Translations under genes and position numbers: made by a program
NCBI GenBank assembly: GCA_002491605.1
Contig: DKWG01000058.1
Location: 1-10,508, forward strand
Reading direction: 5' to 3'
Length of the DNA stretch: 10,508 nucleotides
Origin: Ruminococcus sp. UBA7158
Lineage (GTDB): Bacteria; Bacillota; Clostridia; Oscillospirales; Ruminococcaceae
In this document: positions 1 through 7,876 of the stretch, piece after piece
Layout: each line of letters starts with the position of its first letter
Numbering within the stretch: position 1 is the stretch's first letter
The notes under the pieces: model-generated
Seen by the model: only the letters and a program-made list of their open reading frames with translations
Told to the model about the DNA's origin: nothing
Databases searched by the model: none

Positions 1-109
1 CCCAACTATTGACATAGAGCCTTTATTGTTAAGCTTTAAGTGTAAATAAGTGTTGACGGTCAGATTGATTAATAAAGCAACATAGCATCAAATATGCGGC
101 ATTTATAAA
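1..109. other. Non-coding flank downstream of the DUF3791 gene
   Basis: AT-rich sequence past the last minus-strand stop codon. I see no open frame, no clear stem followed by a T-run, and no tRNA-like fold. A TTGACA at 9-14 on the plus strand has no acceptable -10 partner about 17 bases later. The next gene on either strand, if any, lies outside the window. Confidence 0.5.
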
Positions 110-325
110 TCAAGCAGGAATTACCGCTCCGCGAGACTTAAGATAAATATCAATATCATTATTGATATAGTCATACCCCGTAGTGTGCAAAACATCATAA
201 AACTCGTTCAGATAGTCAAACACACCGTATTTCTCAAAAAGCTCCGCAGTCTCTTTACCTGTCAGGTTTCGATGCAATTTATAGCTTTCAAGACAGAAAA
301 CCGTGAATCTAAGTTCTTTGGTCAT
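110..325 (-). CDS. DUF3791 family small protein
   Basis: A 71-residue soluble protein without signal peptide or membrane segment. The sequence fits the DUF3791 pattern: an N-terminal MTKELRFTVFCLESYK block, then LTGKETAELFEKYGVFDYL, then an acidic block around LHTTGYDYINNDIDIYL near the C-terminus. The family has no established biochemical role. From general knowledge, DUF3791 genes in gut Clostridia are often found next to DUF3990 genes and have been suspected to belong to toxin-antitoxin-like or other accessory modules; no DUF3990 gene is visible here, though one could lie beyond base 1. The start lies only 12 bases after the stop of the Rpn-type gene, with a weak GATGAG purine stretch in between, so translation is probably coupled to that gene. 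The family call is by eye from conserved wording and is fairly secure; the function is unknown. Confidence 0.75.
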   Translation of the reverse strand: MTKELRFTVFCLESYKLHRNLTGKETAELFEKYGVFDYLNEFYDVLHTTGYDYINNDIDIYLKSRGAVIPA

Positions 326-337
326 ATAATCTCATCA

Positions 338-1168
338 TCAAGCTGTTTTGCAGTTGGCAAGGTCGGTAACTTCCTCTAAGGTCAGATTGCAAATTTCTGC
401 AATCTGTTCATATGTTAGAGTGCCATTTGAGATCAATCCTAATGCAATCTTAATAGAATTATTTTTTGCTGTTTCTTCTCTCATTCGTTCTAATTCTCTG
501 CACATATTATCTTTGCCTCCTTGAGATTCCTTGTAATACCGAACACTTTGTGATAATTGAGGATATAGCATATCATCGGCATTCTTACAGTTGAAGTCAT
601 GCATCAGTTTGCCGATTGGTGTTTGGGTGTTGCGATATTCACCGTTTACATATATTATATGTGAGCCATCGCCGAACGATTCATTTTCAAGCTCTCTTAT
701 TGTGCGTTCTATATGGTAAATCGGGGCGCCTAGCTTGAATTTATCGTTCTCAGTTATAAAAATGACGTAGGTATCTGTGATTTCATCGAAATCCTGACCC
801 TTTTCTAAAAGAGTTCTGTCAATCATACTGCTGTGTACTCTTGCTCTTTTTACCCCTGAGCCGTGGTCTGACCTTTGAATTTCGATATCGTATATTTTGC
901 CGCTTATATCCTCTGCCTTGACGTCCAGCTTTATTGAGCGCATTGTTGCACTTTTATATTCAGCTTGAGCTTGAACACTTATTACTTTTAAATCTGAGCG
1001 TTCAAGAATAATACTCAGCAACAACTCAACTGCAGGAATATTATCGTCAAACACCTCAGACATAAAATCGTCATCCATCAATCGAAAGTTTGCGATTCTC
1101 TGCAAATCCTTTTCATGTTCAGTTAATTCATTTTTCAAAACAGTTTGATTAACTTCTTTTTTCGTCAT
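338..1168 (-). CDS. Rpn-family PD-(D/E)XK nuclease / putative transposase
   Basis: A 276-residue protein of the Rpn (recombination-promoting nuclease, PDDEXK_2 transposase-like) family. Visible family marks, numbered from the chosen start, are the N-terminal FRLMDDDFMSEVFDDN block (28-43), the nuclease core RSIKLDVKAED (77-87) and YDIEIQ (93-98). The catalytic set would be D82, E96 and Q98, the D...ExQ form of PD-(D/E)XK. The C-terminal section (about 240-270) contains a short helix-turn-helix-like stretch, LTYEQIAEICNLTLEEV. Characterised Rpn proteins cut DNA and promote RecA-independent recombination; others act in phage defence. Which applies here cannot be told. The start at 1168 was preferred over an ATG at 1183 because GGGTGAG (1172-1178) sits at ideal spacing before it, whereas nothing resembling a ribosome site precedes 1183. 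The catalytic residues are intact, so it is probably active. It lies 55 bases after gyrA, and a sampled stretch (601-660) is about 38% GC. Confidence 0.85.
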   Translation of the reverse strand: MTKKEVNQTVLKNELTEHEKDLQRIANFRLMDDDFMSEVFDDNIPAVELLLSIILERSDLKVISVQAQAEYKSATMRSIKLDVKAEDISGKIYDIEIQRSDHGSGVKRARVHSSMIDRTLLEKGQDFDEITDTYVIFITENDKFKLGAPIYHIERTIRELENESFGDGSHIIYVNGEYRNTQTPIGKLMHDFNCKNADDMLYPQLSQSVRYYKESQGGKDNMCRELERMREETAKNNSIKIALGLISNGTLTYEQIAEICNLTLEEVTDLANCKTA

Positions 1169-1171
1169 TTG

Positions 1172-1178
1172 CTCACCC
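1172..1178 (-). promoter_or_regulatory. Ribosome binding site choosing the Rpn start
   Basis: Read on the minus strand this is GGGTGAG, followed by CAA and then ATG at 1168. GGTGA matches the 3' part of the extended Shine-Dalgarno (AAGGAGGTGA), which naturally lies about four bases from the start. It lies inside the longer reading frame that would begin at 1183, which argues against that longer start. Confidence 0.6.
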
Positions 1179-1223
1179 TGCATTTAATATATTCTTTTTA
1201 CACTGTTTAACGGCATATTAATC

Positions 1224-3809
1224 TTATTCTTCCTCGCCCTCAGCTAAAGCTTCTTCCTCCTCATCAACCTCAGCGTCATCATCCGAAATAACCTCTTCCG
1301 ACTCAGCTATTGCTTCCTCCTCGGCGATTTTTGCAAGCTCCTCGCTTGAAAGCTGCTCAACCTCCTCGATTTCTGCGTCGTCATCGTGTTCTGCTGTGGT
1401 GAATGCCGCTACAAGCCTGTCGGGAGAGTTCTTTGTCTTCATAATGGTAACGCCGCCGGAATATCTTCCCATTATGCTGATATCGGATGCACGAACCCTT
1501 ATGATGATTCCGTCGTTGGAAATAAGGATAACATCGTCGTCCTCACTGACGGTTCTTATTCCGCAAACTCTGCCCTTAACGTCGTTTACCTTATAATTGA
1601 GCATACCGTAGCCGCCTCTGCGCTGTACACGGTAGCTGTCAAGAGTTACTCTTCTGCCGTAGCCCTTGTCGGTAACGGTGAGGATTGTCGAGCCTTCGGT
1701 TACAGCCTGCAAGGACACAACCTCGTCGTCGCCCCTGAGCTTGATTGCCTTAACGCCGTGCGCCGAGCGTGACATTGCTCTCAGAGTATCTTCCTCGAAG
1801 CGGATCACCATGCCGTTTTTAGTTGCGACCATCAGCTCGCTTGTGCCGTCGGTCATCAAAACTCCTCTTATCTCATCGCCCTCATCTAAGCCTATGGCAA
1901 TAAGCCCTGCTTTTCTGACGTTTTGATACTTTGAAAGGTGAGTTCTCTTTATCTTGCCATTCTTAGTAACCATGGTGATATACTTATCGTCGCTGAAGTC
2001 GGAGCAGTGAATCATTGCAGCTATTTTATCAACGCCGGGTGTAAGCGGCAGGATGTTTACAATATTTGTGCCCCTTGAAGCCTTTGAGCCTTCGGCAAGC
2101 TCGAAGCATTTTAGCTTGTACATTATGCCCTTGTCGGTTATGAACAAAACGTTGTCGTGAGTTGAGCAGACAAGCATCTGGCTTACAAAGTCCTCATCAC
2201 GCTGCTTCATGCCGTTGACACCTCGTCCGCCGCGCTTTTGGACGGCATATTCAGACGAGCTTGTGCGCTTGATATAGCCATTGTCGGTTAAGGCTATGAC
2301 GTTTGTGTCCTCGGGGATGAGGTCCTCAATGTCGACTTCGCCGCTTATTGACTGAATCTCGGTTCTTCTCTCGTCGCCGAACTTTTGCTTAATCTCGCTG
2401 CTTTCTGATATGATAATGTCCAAGACTCTCTCGTGACGCTGCAAAATGTCTTCTAAATCGTTGATTTTTGCTTCGATAGCGTCCAGCTCGTCGTAAATCT
2501 TCTGTCTTTCAAGACCTGAAAGCTGAATTAAACGCATATTTGCAATGTAGTCAGCCTGAATTTCAGATATACTGAATCTTTCAATGAGCCTTGCCTTTGC
2601 CTCGGCTGCGGTAGGGGAGGAGCGGATTATTTTTATAACCTCATCGATAAAGTCAAGAGCTATAACAAGACCCTGCAAAATGTGTTCTCTCTCACGGGCC
2701 TTTCTGAGGTCGAATTTTGTTCTCCTTGTTATAACCTCAACCTGGAAGTTTAAGTATTCCTCAAGAATCTGCTTTAAGGTTAAGACCTTCGGCACACCGT
2801 TTACAAGTGCGAGCATTATAACTCCCACAGTGTCCTGAAGCTGAGTGTAGCTAAAGAGCTTATTTAAAACTATCTGCGGATTTGCATCCTTTTTAAGCTC
2901 TATGACTATTCTCATACCTGTGCGGTCGGATTCGTCTCTTATATAATGTATGCCGTCAATTCTCTTGTCCTTGACAAGCTGGGCAATGGACTCAATAAGC
3001 CTTGCCTTATTGACCATGTAAGGAATTTCTGTGACGACAATGGCGGTTCTGCCGTTGACCTCTTCAATATTTGTCTTTGAACGAAGAGTTATCTTAGCTC
3101 TTCCTGTTGCATATGCCGCACGGATGCCGGCTCTGCCCATGATAATGCCGCCGGTGGGGAAGTCGGGTCCCTTTATGACCTCCATAAGCTCCTCAAGGGT
3201 GCAGTCGGGGTTCTGAGCTAAAAGCTTAACGCCGTCAATAACCTCGCAGAGATTGTGCGGCGGAATATTTGTCGCCATTCCGACAGCAATACCGACCGAG
3301 CCGTTTACCAAAACGTTAGGAAATTTAGACGGCAAAACAGCAGGCTCTTTTAATCTGTCGTCGAAGTTGGGGGTAAACTCAACCGTGTCCTTATCTATAT
3401 CGGTGAGCATATTAACCGATATTTTGGACATCTTAGCCTCGGTATAACGGTAAGCGGCAGGCGGATCGCCGTCGACAGAGCCGAAGTTTCCGTGACCGTC
3501 TACAAGAGGGTACCTCAAAGAAAAGCTCTGGGCAAGTCTTACCAATGCGTCGTAAACGGATGCGTCGCCGTGTGGGTGATATCTGCCCAAACAGTCGCCG
3601 ACGGTTGTTGCGCATTTTAAATACTTTTTCTCAGGCGTTAAACCGTCCTCATACATTGTATATAAAATTCTTCTGTGAACCGGCTTTAAGCCGTCTCTGA
3701 CGTCCGGCAGAGCACGCTGAATTATTACCGACATTGAATATGCCAAGAAGGACGATTTCATTTCCTCATTCAGTTCGGTGAGCTTGACCTTTTTATCCTG
3801 TGCTAACAA
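1224..3809 (-). CDS. gyrA: DNA gyrase subunit A
   Basis: Breakage-reunion subunit of type IIA topoisomerase; with GyrB it introduces negative supercoils using ATP. At 861 residues it is of normal length. Residue numbering coincides with E. coli GyrA through the active site: the helix-turn-helix motif VRDGLKPVHRRILY (37-50), the quinolone region GRYHPHGDASVYD (75-87) and the catalytic tyrosine Y122 in AAYRYTE. The C-terminal beta-pinwheel carries a GyrA box, QKRGGRG, which distinguishes it from ParC, plus a later QRRGGYG blade motif. The last 55 residues (807-861) are strongly acidic, 29 of 55 being D or E. The start is TTG: an in-frame TGA lies three codons upstream, and AAAGGAA (3821-3827) precedes it by 11 bases. 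Position 83 is Ala, where fluoroquinolone-sensitive E. coli has Ser. The gene follows the YcxB-like gene by 29 bases and is presumably cotranscribed with gyrB. Confidence 0.97.
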   Translation of the reverse strand: MLAQDKKVKLTELNEEMKSSFLAYSMSVIIQRALPDVRDGLKPVHRRILYTMYEDGLTPEKKYLKCATTVGDCLGRYHPHGDASVYDALVRLAQSFSLRYPLVDGHGNFGSVDGDPPAAYRYTEAKMSKISVNMLTDIDKDTVEFTPNFDDRLKEPAVLPSKFPNVLVNGSVGIAVGMATNIPPHNLCEVIDGVKLLAQNPDCTLEELMEVIKGPDFPTGGIIMGRAGIRAAYATGRAKITLRSKTNIEEVNGRTAIVVTEIPYMVNKARLIESIAQLVKDKRIDGIHYIRDESDRTGMRIVIELKKDANPQIVLNKLFSYTQLQDTVGVIMLALVNGVPKVLTLKQILEEYLNFQVEVITRRTKFDLRKAREREHILQGLVIALDFIDEVIKIIRSSPTAAEAKARLIERFSISEIQADYIANMRLIQLSGLERQKIYDELDAIEAKINDLEDILQRHERVLDIIISESSEIKQKFGDERRTEIQSISGEVDIEDLIPEDTNVIALTDNGYIKRTSSSEYAVQKRGGRGVNGMKQRDEDFVSQMLVCSTHDNVLFITDKGIMYKLKCFELAEGSKASRGTNIVNILPLTPGVDKIAAMIHCSDFSDDKYITMVTKNGKIKRTHLSKYQNVRKAGLIAIGLDEGDEIRGVLMTDGTSELMVATKNGMVIRFEEDTLRAMSRSAHGVKAIKLRGDDEVVSLQAVTEGSTILTVTDKGYGRRVTLDSYRVQRRGGYGMLNYKVNDVKGRVCGIRTVSEDDDVILISNDGIIIRVRASDISIMGRYSGGVTIMKTKNSPDRLVAAFTTAEHDDDAEIEEVEQLSSEELAKIAEEEAIAESEEVISDDDAEVDEEEEALAEGEEE

Positions 3810-3838
3810 ATATAATCACGTTCCTTTAATATAATCTT

Positions 3839-4402
3839 TTACTTAACAATTCTATCCTTCAATAAGTCCTCTATAAGCTTTATTTTTTCCTCATCAAGGC
3901 ACTTCTTAGGAATAATACACTGTGTATTCGCGGTAAACATACCGATTAATTCATCGGTTATAACTGCTTTAAAGTCCTTATCTTCAAAGCTTACCGAGGT
4001 TTCTGGTATAGGCTCAAGCGGTATCCTTTCGCCGTTTTCATCGGTCTCCAAAAACTCGTTGTCGCTTTCGGGGAGGATGGTTTTAACCGTGTATTTATTG
4101 TCGTATATGCTTACTGAGTATTTATCGTCTTTAAGAGCGTCAAGTGCCGGTTCTATCTTTTTTCTTTCAAACAGGGGATTTAACCAAACCGCCGCCACAA
4201 CGCCCAAGGATATTGCCATGCAGACCCATCCGACGCCGTAGCTCGGATTCATTATAATCTGCTGCAAGAACAAAATCGCCAAGACTCCGAAAACAGCGGT
4301 ATAGATGATTTTTTTGCGCTTGCGGTATAAACGGTTATATATTTCATAGCCCTTCAGCCATACGTCCTTGTCAAAAGAAAATTCAAAGCTTGTTTTTTCC
4401 AT
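3839..4402 (-). CDS. YcxB-like two-helix membrane protein
   Basis: A 187-residue protein with a short cytoplasmic N-terminus ending in a basic run (RKRKK, 27-31), two hydrophobic segments (about 32-51 and 56-74) separated by a short turn containing NPSYG, and a soluble C-terminal domain of about 110 residues. That domain, with ISFED-like strands and an MFTANTQCIIPKKCLDEEK stretch, resembles the YcxB-like C-terminal domain (a PH-like beta fold in family descriptions). By the positive-inside rule both termini would be cytoplasmic. Function is unknown for the family as far as I know. It sits between gyrB (57 bases upstream) and gyrA (29 bases downstream) in the same orientation, so it is probably transcribed with them; a link to supercoiling is only inference from position. 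The ribosome site is modest: AAAGG about 11 bases before ATG. Confidence 0.75.
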   Translation of the reverse strand: MEKTSFEFSFDKDVWLKGYEIYNRLYRKRKKIIYTAVFGVLAILFLQQIIMNPSYGVGWVCMAISLGVVAAVWLNPLFERKKIEPALDALKDDKYSVSIYDNKYTVKTILPESDNEFLETDENGERIPLEPIPETSVSFEDKDFKAVITDELIGMFTANTQCIIPKKCLDEEKIKLIEDLLKDRIVK

Positions 4403-4433
4403 TTAATTATATGCCTTTCTGAGTAATTGCCGA

Positions 4434-4449
4434 CCGATATATTTATCGG
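4434..4449 (-). other. Small hairpin in the gyrB to YcxB-like gap
   Basis: CCGATA at 4434-4439 and TATCGG at 4444-4449 form a perfect 6-bp stem with a 4-base loop, and an alternative 5-bp stem GCCGA/TCGGC (4429-4433 with 4446-4450) overlaps it. No T-run follows on the transcribed strand, so this is not a standard terminator. It could be an mRNA processing or stability element, or chance. Confidence 0.3.
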
Positions 4450-4459
4450 CTCGCACAGA

Positions 4460-6433
4460 TTAAAAGTCGAGATTTTCAACGAACTGTGCGTTCTTTTCTA
4501 TAAACTCTCTTCTGGGGTTGACCTTGTCGCCCATTAAAATACTGAAGGTCTCATCTGCCTTAACGGCGTCGTCAAGGGTGATTTTAACTATGGTTCTTGT
4601 CTCGGGATCCATTGTTGTCTCCCAGAGCTGTTCTGGATCCATTTCACCCAAGCCCTTATATCTTTGAACATCGGGCTTAGACTTGCCGTCGTTTGACGTC
4701 AGCTCGGCAATGTAAGCGTCTCTTTCCTCATCGGAAAATGCGTATCTTACCTGCTTGCCCTTTGAAACCTTAAATAAAGGCGGCTGGGCGATATAAATAT
4801 GTCCCTGCTCGATTAAAGGACGCATAAATCTGAAGAAGAAGGTGAGCAAAAGCGTTCTGATGTGACAGCCGTCGACGTCGGCATCCGCCATTATTATGAC
4901 CTTTCCGTAGCGGAGCTTTGATATATCGAAGTCCTCGCCGATGGATGTGCCGAGTGCGGTTACGACAGGCGTCAGCTTTTCGTTTGAATAAACCTTGTCA
5001 ATTCTCGCCTTTTCAACGTTTAACATCTTTCCCCAAAGAGGAAGTATAGCCTGATACTTTCTTACTCTGCCTTCCTTTGCAGAGCCGCCCGCAGAGTCTC
5101 CCTCGACTATAAATATTTCAGTCTGCTCGGGATCTCTTTCCTGACAGTCGGCGAGCTTTCCGGGAAGATTCGCCGATTCAAGAGCTGATTTTCTTCTTGT
5201 TAAATCCCTTGCTCTTTTTGCGGCTTCTCTTGCCTTTTGCGCCTGAATCGACTTTTCAAATATCGATTTTGCAACTGATGGATTCTCCTCAAGATAATTC
5301 ATCAGCTTTTCATATACCATTGCTTCAACAAAGGGTCTTACTTCGGGGTTGCCGAGTCTTCCCTTGGTCTGTCCTTCAAACTCGCAGTTTGTTAATTTAA
5401 CGGAAACTATAGCTGTTAAGCCCTCTCTTACGTCGTCTCCCAAGAGCTTTTCGCCGTTTTTAAGTAGGTTAAATTTCTTGCCGTAGTCGTTTATAACCTT
5501 TGTCAGAGCGTTTTTAAAGCCTGTTTCGTGAGTTCCGCCGTCGGGGGTGTGGACGTTATTGGCAAAGGACAGAATAAGCTCGTTATAGGAATCGTTATAC
5601 TGCATTGCAATTTCAGCGGTATAATCATCCTTCATTCCCGAGACATATATAACCTCGGGGCTTAAAACCTCAAGACCTCTTGTCTGATGGATATGAGTTA
5701 CAAACTCTCTTATTCCGCCCTCATAGTATAGGTCAACCTCGTTGTCATTGCCGTTTCTTTTATCTGAAAATACAATTCTTACACCTGCATTTAAAAACGC
5801 CTGCTCACGAAGCATTGTCAAAAGGGTGTCGTAGTCGTATTCTGTGGACTGCTCAAAAATCTCAGGGTCAGCTTTAAAGGTGACAACGGTTCCCGTTTTA
5901 TCGGTATCGCCGATAATCTTTAAAGGCTCATTGTAGTGACCTCTTTCAAAGCGCTGGAAGTGAACATTTTTGCCGTTGTATATGGTAAGCTCCAGCCATT
6001 CTGACAGTGCGTTTACAACAGACGCACCGACGCCGTGAAGTCCTCCTGCAACCTTATATCCGCCGCCGCCGAACTTTCCGCCTGCGTGCAGAATTGTATA
6101 AACAACGGTTGCGGCAGATATGCCCTCCTTGGGATGGATTCCCGTCGGGATACCTCTGCCGTTATCAGTTACTCTTACAATGTCGCCCTCTAAAAGCTCA
6201 ACGTCTATTCTTGTGCAGTATCCTGCCAATGCTTCGTCTATTGCGTTTGTTACTATTTCATAGACTAAATGATGAAGTCCCTTAGGTCCTGTTGAGCCGA
6301 TATACATTCCGGGACGCTTTCTTACAGCCTCAAGTCCCTCTAAAACCTGAATTTCATTTGCGTCATAGCTGTTGTCCTTATCGACGGCAGTTGCGTTTGA
6401 ATTGATTTCCTTGAAGTTATCCAAAATGTGCAT
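4460..6433 (-). CDS. gyrB: DNA gyrase subunit B
   Basis: ATPase and TOPRIM subunit of gyrase. At up to 657 residues it is the short Gram-positive form, without the C-terminal insertion of E. coli GyrB. The GHKL ATPase domain shows YEIVTNAIDEAL (58-69; E59 is the expected catalytic base and N63 the Mg ligand), VTDNGRGIP (88-96) and the ATP lid KFGGGGYKVAGGLHGVG. The TOPRIM domain shows IFIVEGDSAGGSAKEG and IIMADADVDGCHIRTLL with the DxD metal ligands, followed by QRYKGLGEMDPEQLWETTM. PLWGKMLNVEK replaces the more usual PLRGKILNVEK. Two starts are possible: ATG at 6433, which directly abuts GGAGG with no spacing, or TTG at 6424, nine bases from GGAGG. The TTG (654 residues) fits ribosome spacing better; the ATG is kept as the outer limit. 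The gene is 45 bases downstream of remB. Confidence 0.97.
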   Translation of the reverse strand: MHILDNFKEINSNATAVDKDNSYDANEIQVLEGLEAVRKRPGMYIGSTGPKGLHHLVYEIVTNAIDEALAGYCTRIDVELLEGDIVRVTDNGRGIPTGIHPKEGISAATVVYTILHAGGKFGGGGYKVAGGLHGVGASVVNALSEWLELTIYNGKNVHFQRFERGHYNEPLKIIGDTDKTGTVVTFKADPEIFEQSTEYDYDTLLTMLREQAFLNAGVRIVFSDKRNGNDNEVDLYYEGGIREFVTHIHQTRGLEVLSPEVIYVSGMKDDYTAEIAMQYNDSYNELILSFANNVHTPDGGTHETGFKNALTKVINDYGKKFNLLKNGEKLLGDDVREGLTAIVSVKLTNCEFEGQTKGRLGNPEVRPFVEAMVYEKLMNYLEENPSVAKSIFEKSIQAQKAREAAKRARDLTRRKSALESANLPGKLADCQERDPEQTEIFIVEGDSAGGSAKEGRVRKYQAILPLWGKMLNVEKARIDKVYSNEKLTPVVTALGTSIGEDFDISKLRYGKVIIMADADVDGCHIRTLLLTFFFRFMRPLIEQGHIYIAQPPLFKVSKGKQVRYAFSDEERDAYIAELTSNDGKSKPDVQRYKGLGEMDPEQLWETTMDPETRTIVKITLDDAVKADETFSILMGDKVNPRREFIEKNAQFVENLDF

Positions 6434-6438
6434 CCTCC
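6434..6438 (-). promoter_or_regulatory. gyrB ribosome site touching the ATG
   Basis: Minus-strand GGAGG immediately followed by ATG (6433). Zero spacing is unworkable for normal initiation, whereas the in-frame TTG at 6424 is nine bases away. This suggests the real gyrB start is TTG, removing three residues. Confidence 0.5.
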
Positions 6439-6478
6439 AAATAAAGTATAATTGTTAAATCAAAATGTTATATAAGTA

Positions 6479-6748
6479 TTAATAATTACTCTTTGTAATT
6501 AATTTTAAACGTTTTATGAGCGTTGCGCTTGATATCGACGATATATAAACCCTCTCTGTAAGCTCATCGTCAAGTGTGACGACAAAGCTTTTCGGCATAT
6601 CATACGAGCAATATATGACCTGCTTATTTCTTCCCACCGCCGACAAATACTCCTTAGTTATCTTAGACGTTGAAGCGTTTTCAATATCCATAACCGCTAT
6701 GATATTTTTTGCGTACACGCAGGAGTCGTTACCCAAATGCAAAAACAT
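6479..6748 (-). CDS. remB: RemB/YaaB, DUF370 family DNA-binding regulator
   Basis: An 89-residue protein matching DUF370, the family of B. subtilis RemA and RemB (extracellular matrix regulatory proteins). Recognisable parts are the MFLHLGNDSCVYAKNIIAVMD N-terminal strand pair, SKITKEYLSA, and the conserved C-terminal VYISSISSATLIKR. In B. subtilis the recF-adjacent copy is RemB (YaaB), encoded between recF and gyrB exactly as here, which supports the assignment over RemA. RemA oligomerises and binds DNA to activate matrix and osmoprotection genes; RemB is less well understood, so a regulatory role here is by homology only. The start is three bases after the recF stop, with AAGGGA about six bases upstream, so it is probably translated with recF. 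It is slightly longer than the typical 80-odd residues. Confidence 0.85.
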   Translation of the reverse strand: MFLHLGNDSCVYAKNIIAVMDIENASTSKITKEYLSAVGRNKQVIYCSYDMPKSFVVTLDDELTERVYISSISSATLIKRLKLITKSNY

Positions 6749-6751
6749 ATT

Positions 6752-7876
6752 TTATCCCTTATCCGAAACGATTCTGCCGTCTTTAAGGTAGAACAAGTGC
6801 TTTTTTGCTTCTTTAAACCCGTTTATCGGCTCACAGCAGGTTATGAAAATCTGCGCATCGTTTATCTGACTTAAAACAAACTGCTTTCTCGACGTATCAA
6901 GCTCGGACAAAACGTCGTCTAAAAGTATAACCGGCATTTCATTCGTCTCTTTATATAAGGCTCTTGCCTGACCGAGCTTCATGCACAAGGCAGCCGAGCG
7001 GTTTTGTCCCTGAGAGCCGAAGTCACGAACTGATTTTCGGTCTATTTTGACCGTAAGCTCGTCTCTGTGAACGCCCACCTGAGTGTAGCCGAGCTTTATG
7101 TCGTCGCTTAATGAGCTGCGAAGCTTTGCTAAATACTCCTTAGCCATCGAATCCTTATAATCTGTTCGATTGCTCAGCTGCTCGAAAACAGTTGATGAAT
7201 ATTCCAAGCTCATCTGTTCTCTTCCTCGGGATATTTCGTTATATAAAACAGTTGTGTACCTATTTAAAACCTCGGTGTAGACATGGCGCATCATTGATAT
7301 ATAAGAGCCCTGTCTTGCTATTTGCTCGTCCCAAATCTCGAGGTCGTCAGGTCTTGATATTCCCATAGCGATATTTTTAAGAACTGCGTTTCTTTGAGCC
7401 AGCAAAACATCATATTTAGCGGCAACCCCTGCGTACATCGGCTTTATTTGAGATATACACAGATCCAAATACGACCTTCTTATATCGGGAGAGCCTTTTG
7501 TTAAAAACAAATCCTCGGGTGTAAATATAACGCACAAGAGCCTTCCGACAAGCTCGGTCAGCGATTTCAGCTTTACGCCGTTCAGCATTATTTTTCGCTC
7601 TCTTTGAACCCTTGAAAGGGTCAAGGATATATTTTCACTTCGCACCGAGCTTTCAAAGCTTATGTCGACGCAGGCAGATTCACTGTCAAACCCTATGATA
7701 TCCTTTTCTTTTACTCCCCGAAAGCTTTTAGCTCCGGACGTCATCCAGATAGACTCCATAAGATTTGTCTTACCCTGAGCGTTTTCACCGCACAAAACGT
7801 TGATTTTATCGTACGGAGTAAGGTCTATATTCTTAAGATTTCTAAAGCCGTTGACCTTTAAAGACGTTATTCTCAT
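6752..7876 (-). CDS. recF: DNA replication and repair protein RecF
   Basis: SMC-like ATPase that binds single/double-strand junctions at gaps and, with RecO and RecR, helps RecA load in place of SSB. The 374 residues match normal family length. Walker A is GENAQGKT (30-37), the ABC signature lies in FGSQGQNRSAAL (286-297), and Walker B with its acidic pair is VILLDDVLSELD (316-327). The N-terminus MRITSLKVNGFRNL is the typical first strand and turn. Its ATG overlaps the stop of the S4-domain gene by one base (TAATG), and no good ribosome site precedes it, so it likely depends on translational coupling. All motifs are intact. Confidence 0.97.
   Translation of the reverse strand: MRITSLKVNGFRNLKNIDLTPYDKINVLCGENAQGKTNLMESIWMTSGAKSFRGVKEKDIIGFDSESACVDISFESSVRSENISLTLSRVQRERKIMLNGVKLKSLTELVGRLLCVIFTPEDLFLTKGSPDIRRSYLDLCISQIKPMYAGVAAKYDVLLAQRNAVLKNIAMGISRPDDLEIWDEQIARQGSYISMMRHVYTEVLNRYTTVLYNEISRGREQMSLEYSSTVFEQLSNRTDYKDSMAKEYLAKLRSSLSDDIKLGYTQVGVHRDELTVKIDRKSVRDFGSQGQNRSAALCMKLGQARALYKETNEMPVILLDDVLSELDTSRKQFVLSQINDAQIFITCCEPINGFKEAKKHLFYLKDGRIVSDKG

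Noticed and set aside
1..37. Plus-strand promoter starting with TTGACA at 9-14
   Set aside because: No -10-like hexamer at 16-18 bases, and no plus-strand gene follows.
1169..1183. Rpn start at ATG 1183
   Set aside because: No ribosome site upstream of it, while GGGTGAG inside this stretch fits ATG 1168.
1386..1772. 128-residue plus-strand open frame opposite gyrA
   Set aside because: Shadow of the gyrA coding frame, with no ribosome site or family resemblance; the same holds for the other plus-strand frames opposite gyrA, gyrB and dnaN.
3433..3615. 60-residue minus-strand frame inside gyrA
   Set aside because: Arginine-rich out-of-frame reading of the gyrA quinolone region, fully explained by gyrA.
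4424..4450. Transcription terminator after gyrB
   Set aside because: The stem is only 6 bp and no T-run follows on the transcribed strand; the downstream genes look cotranscribed.
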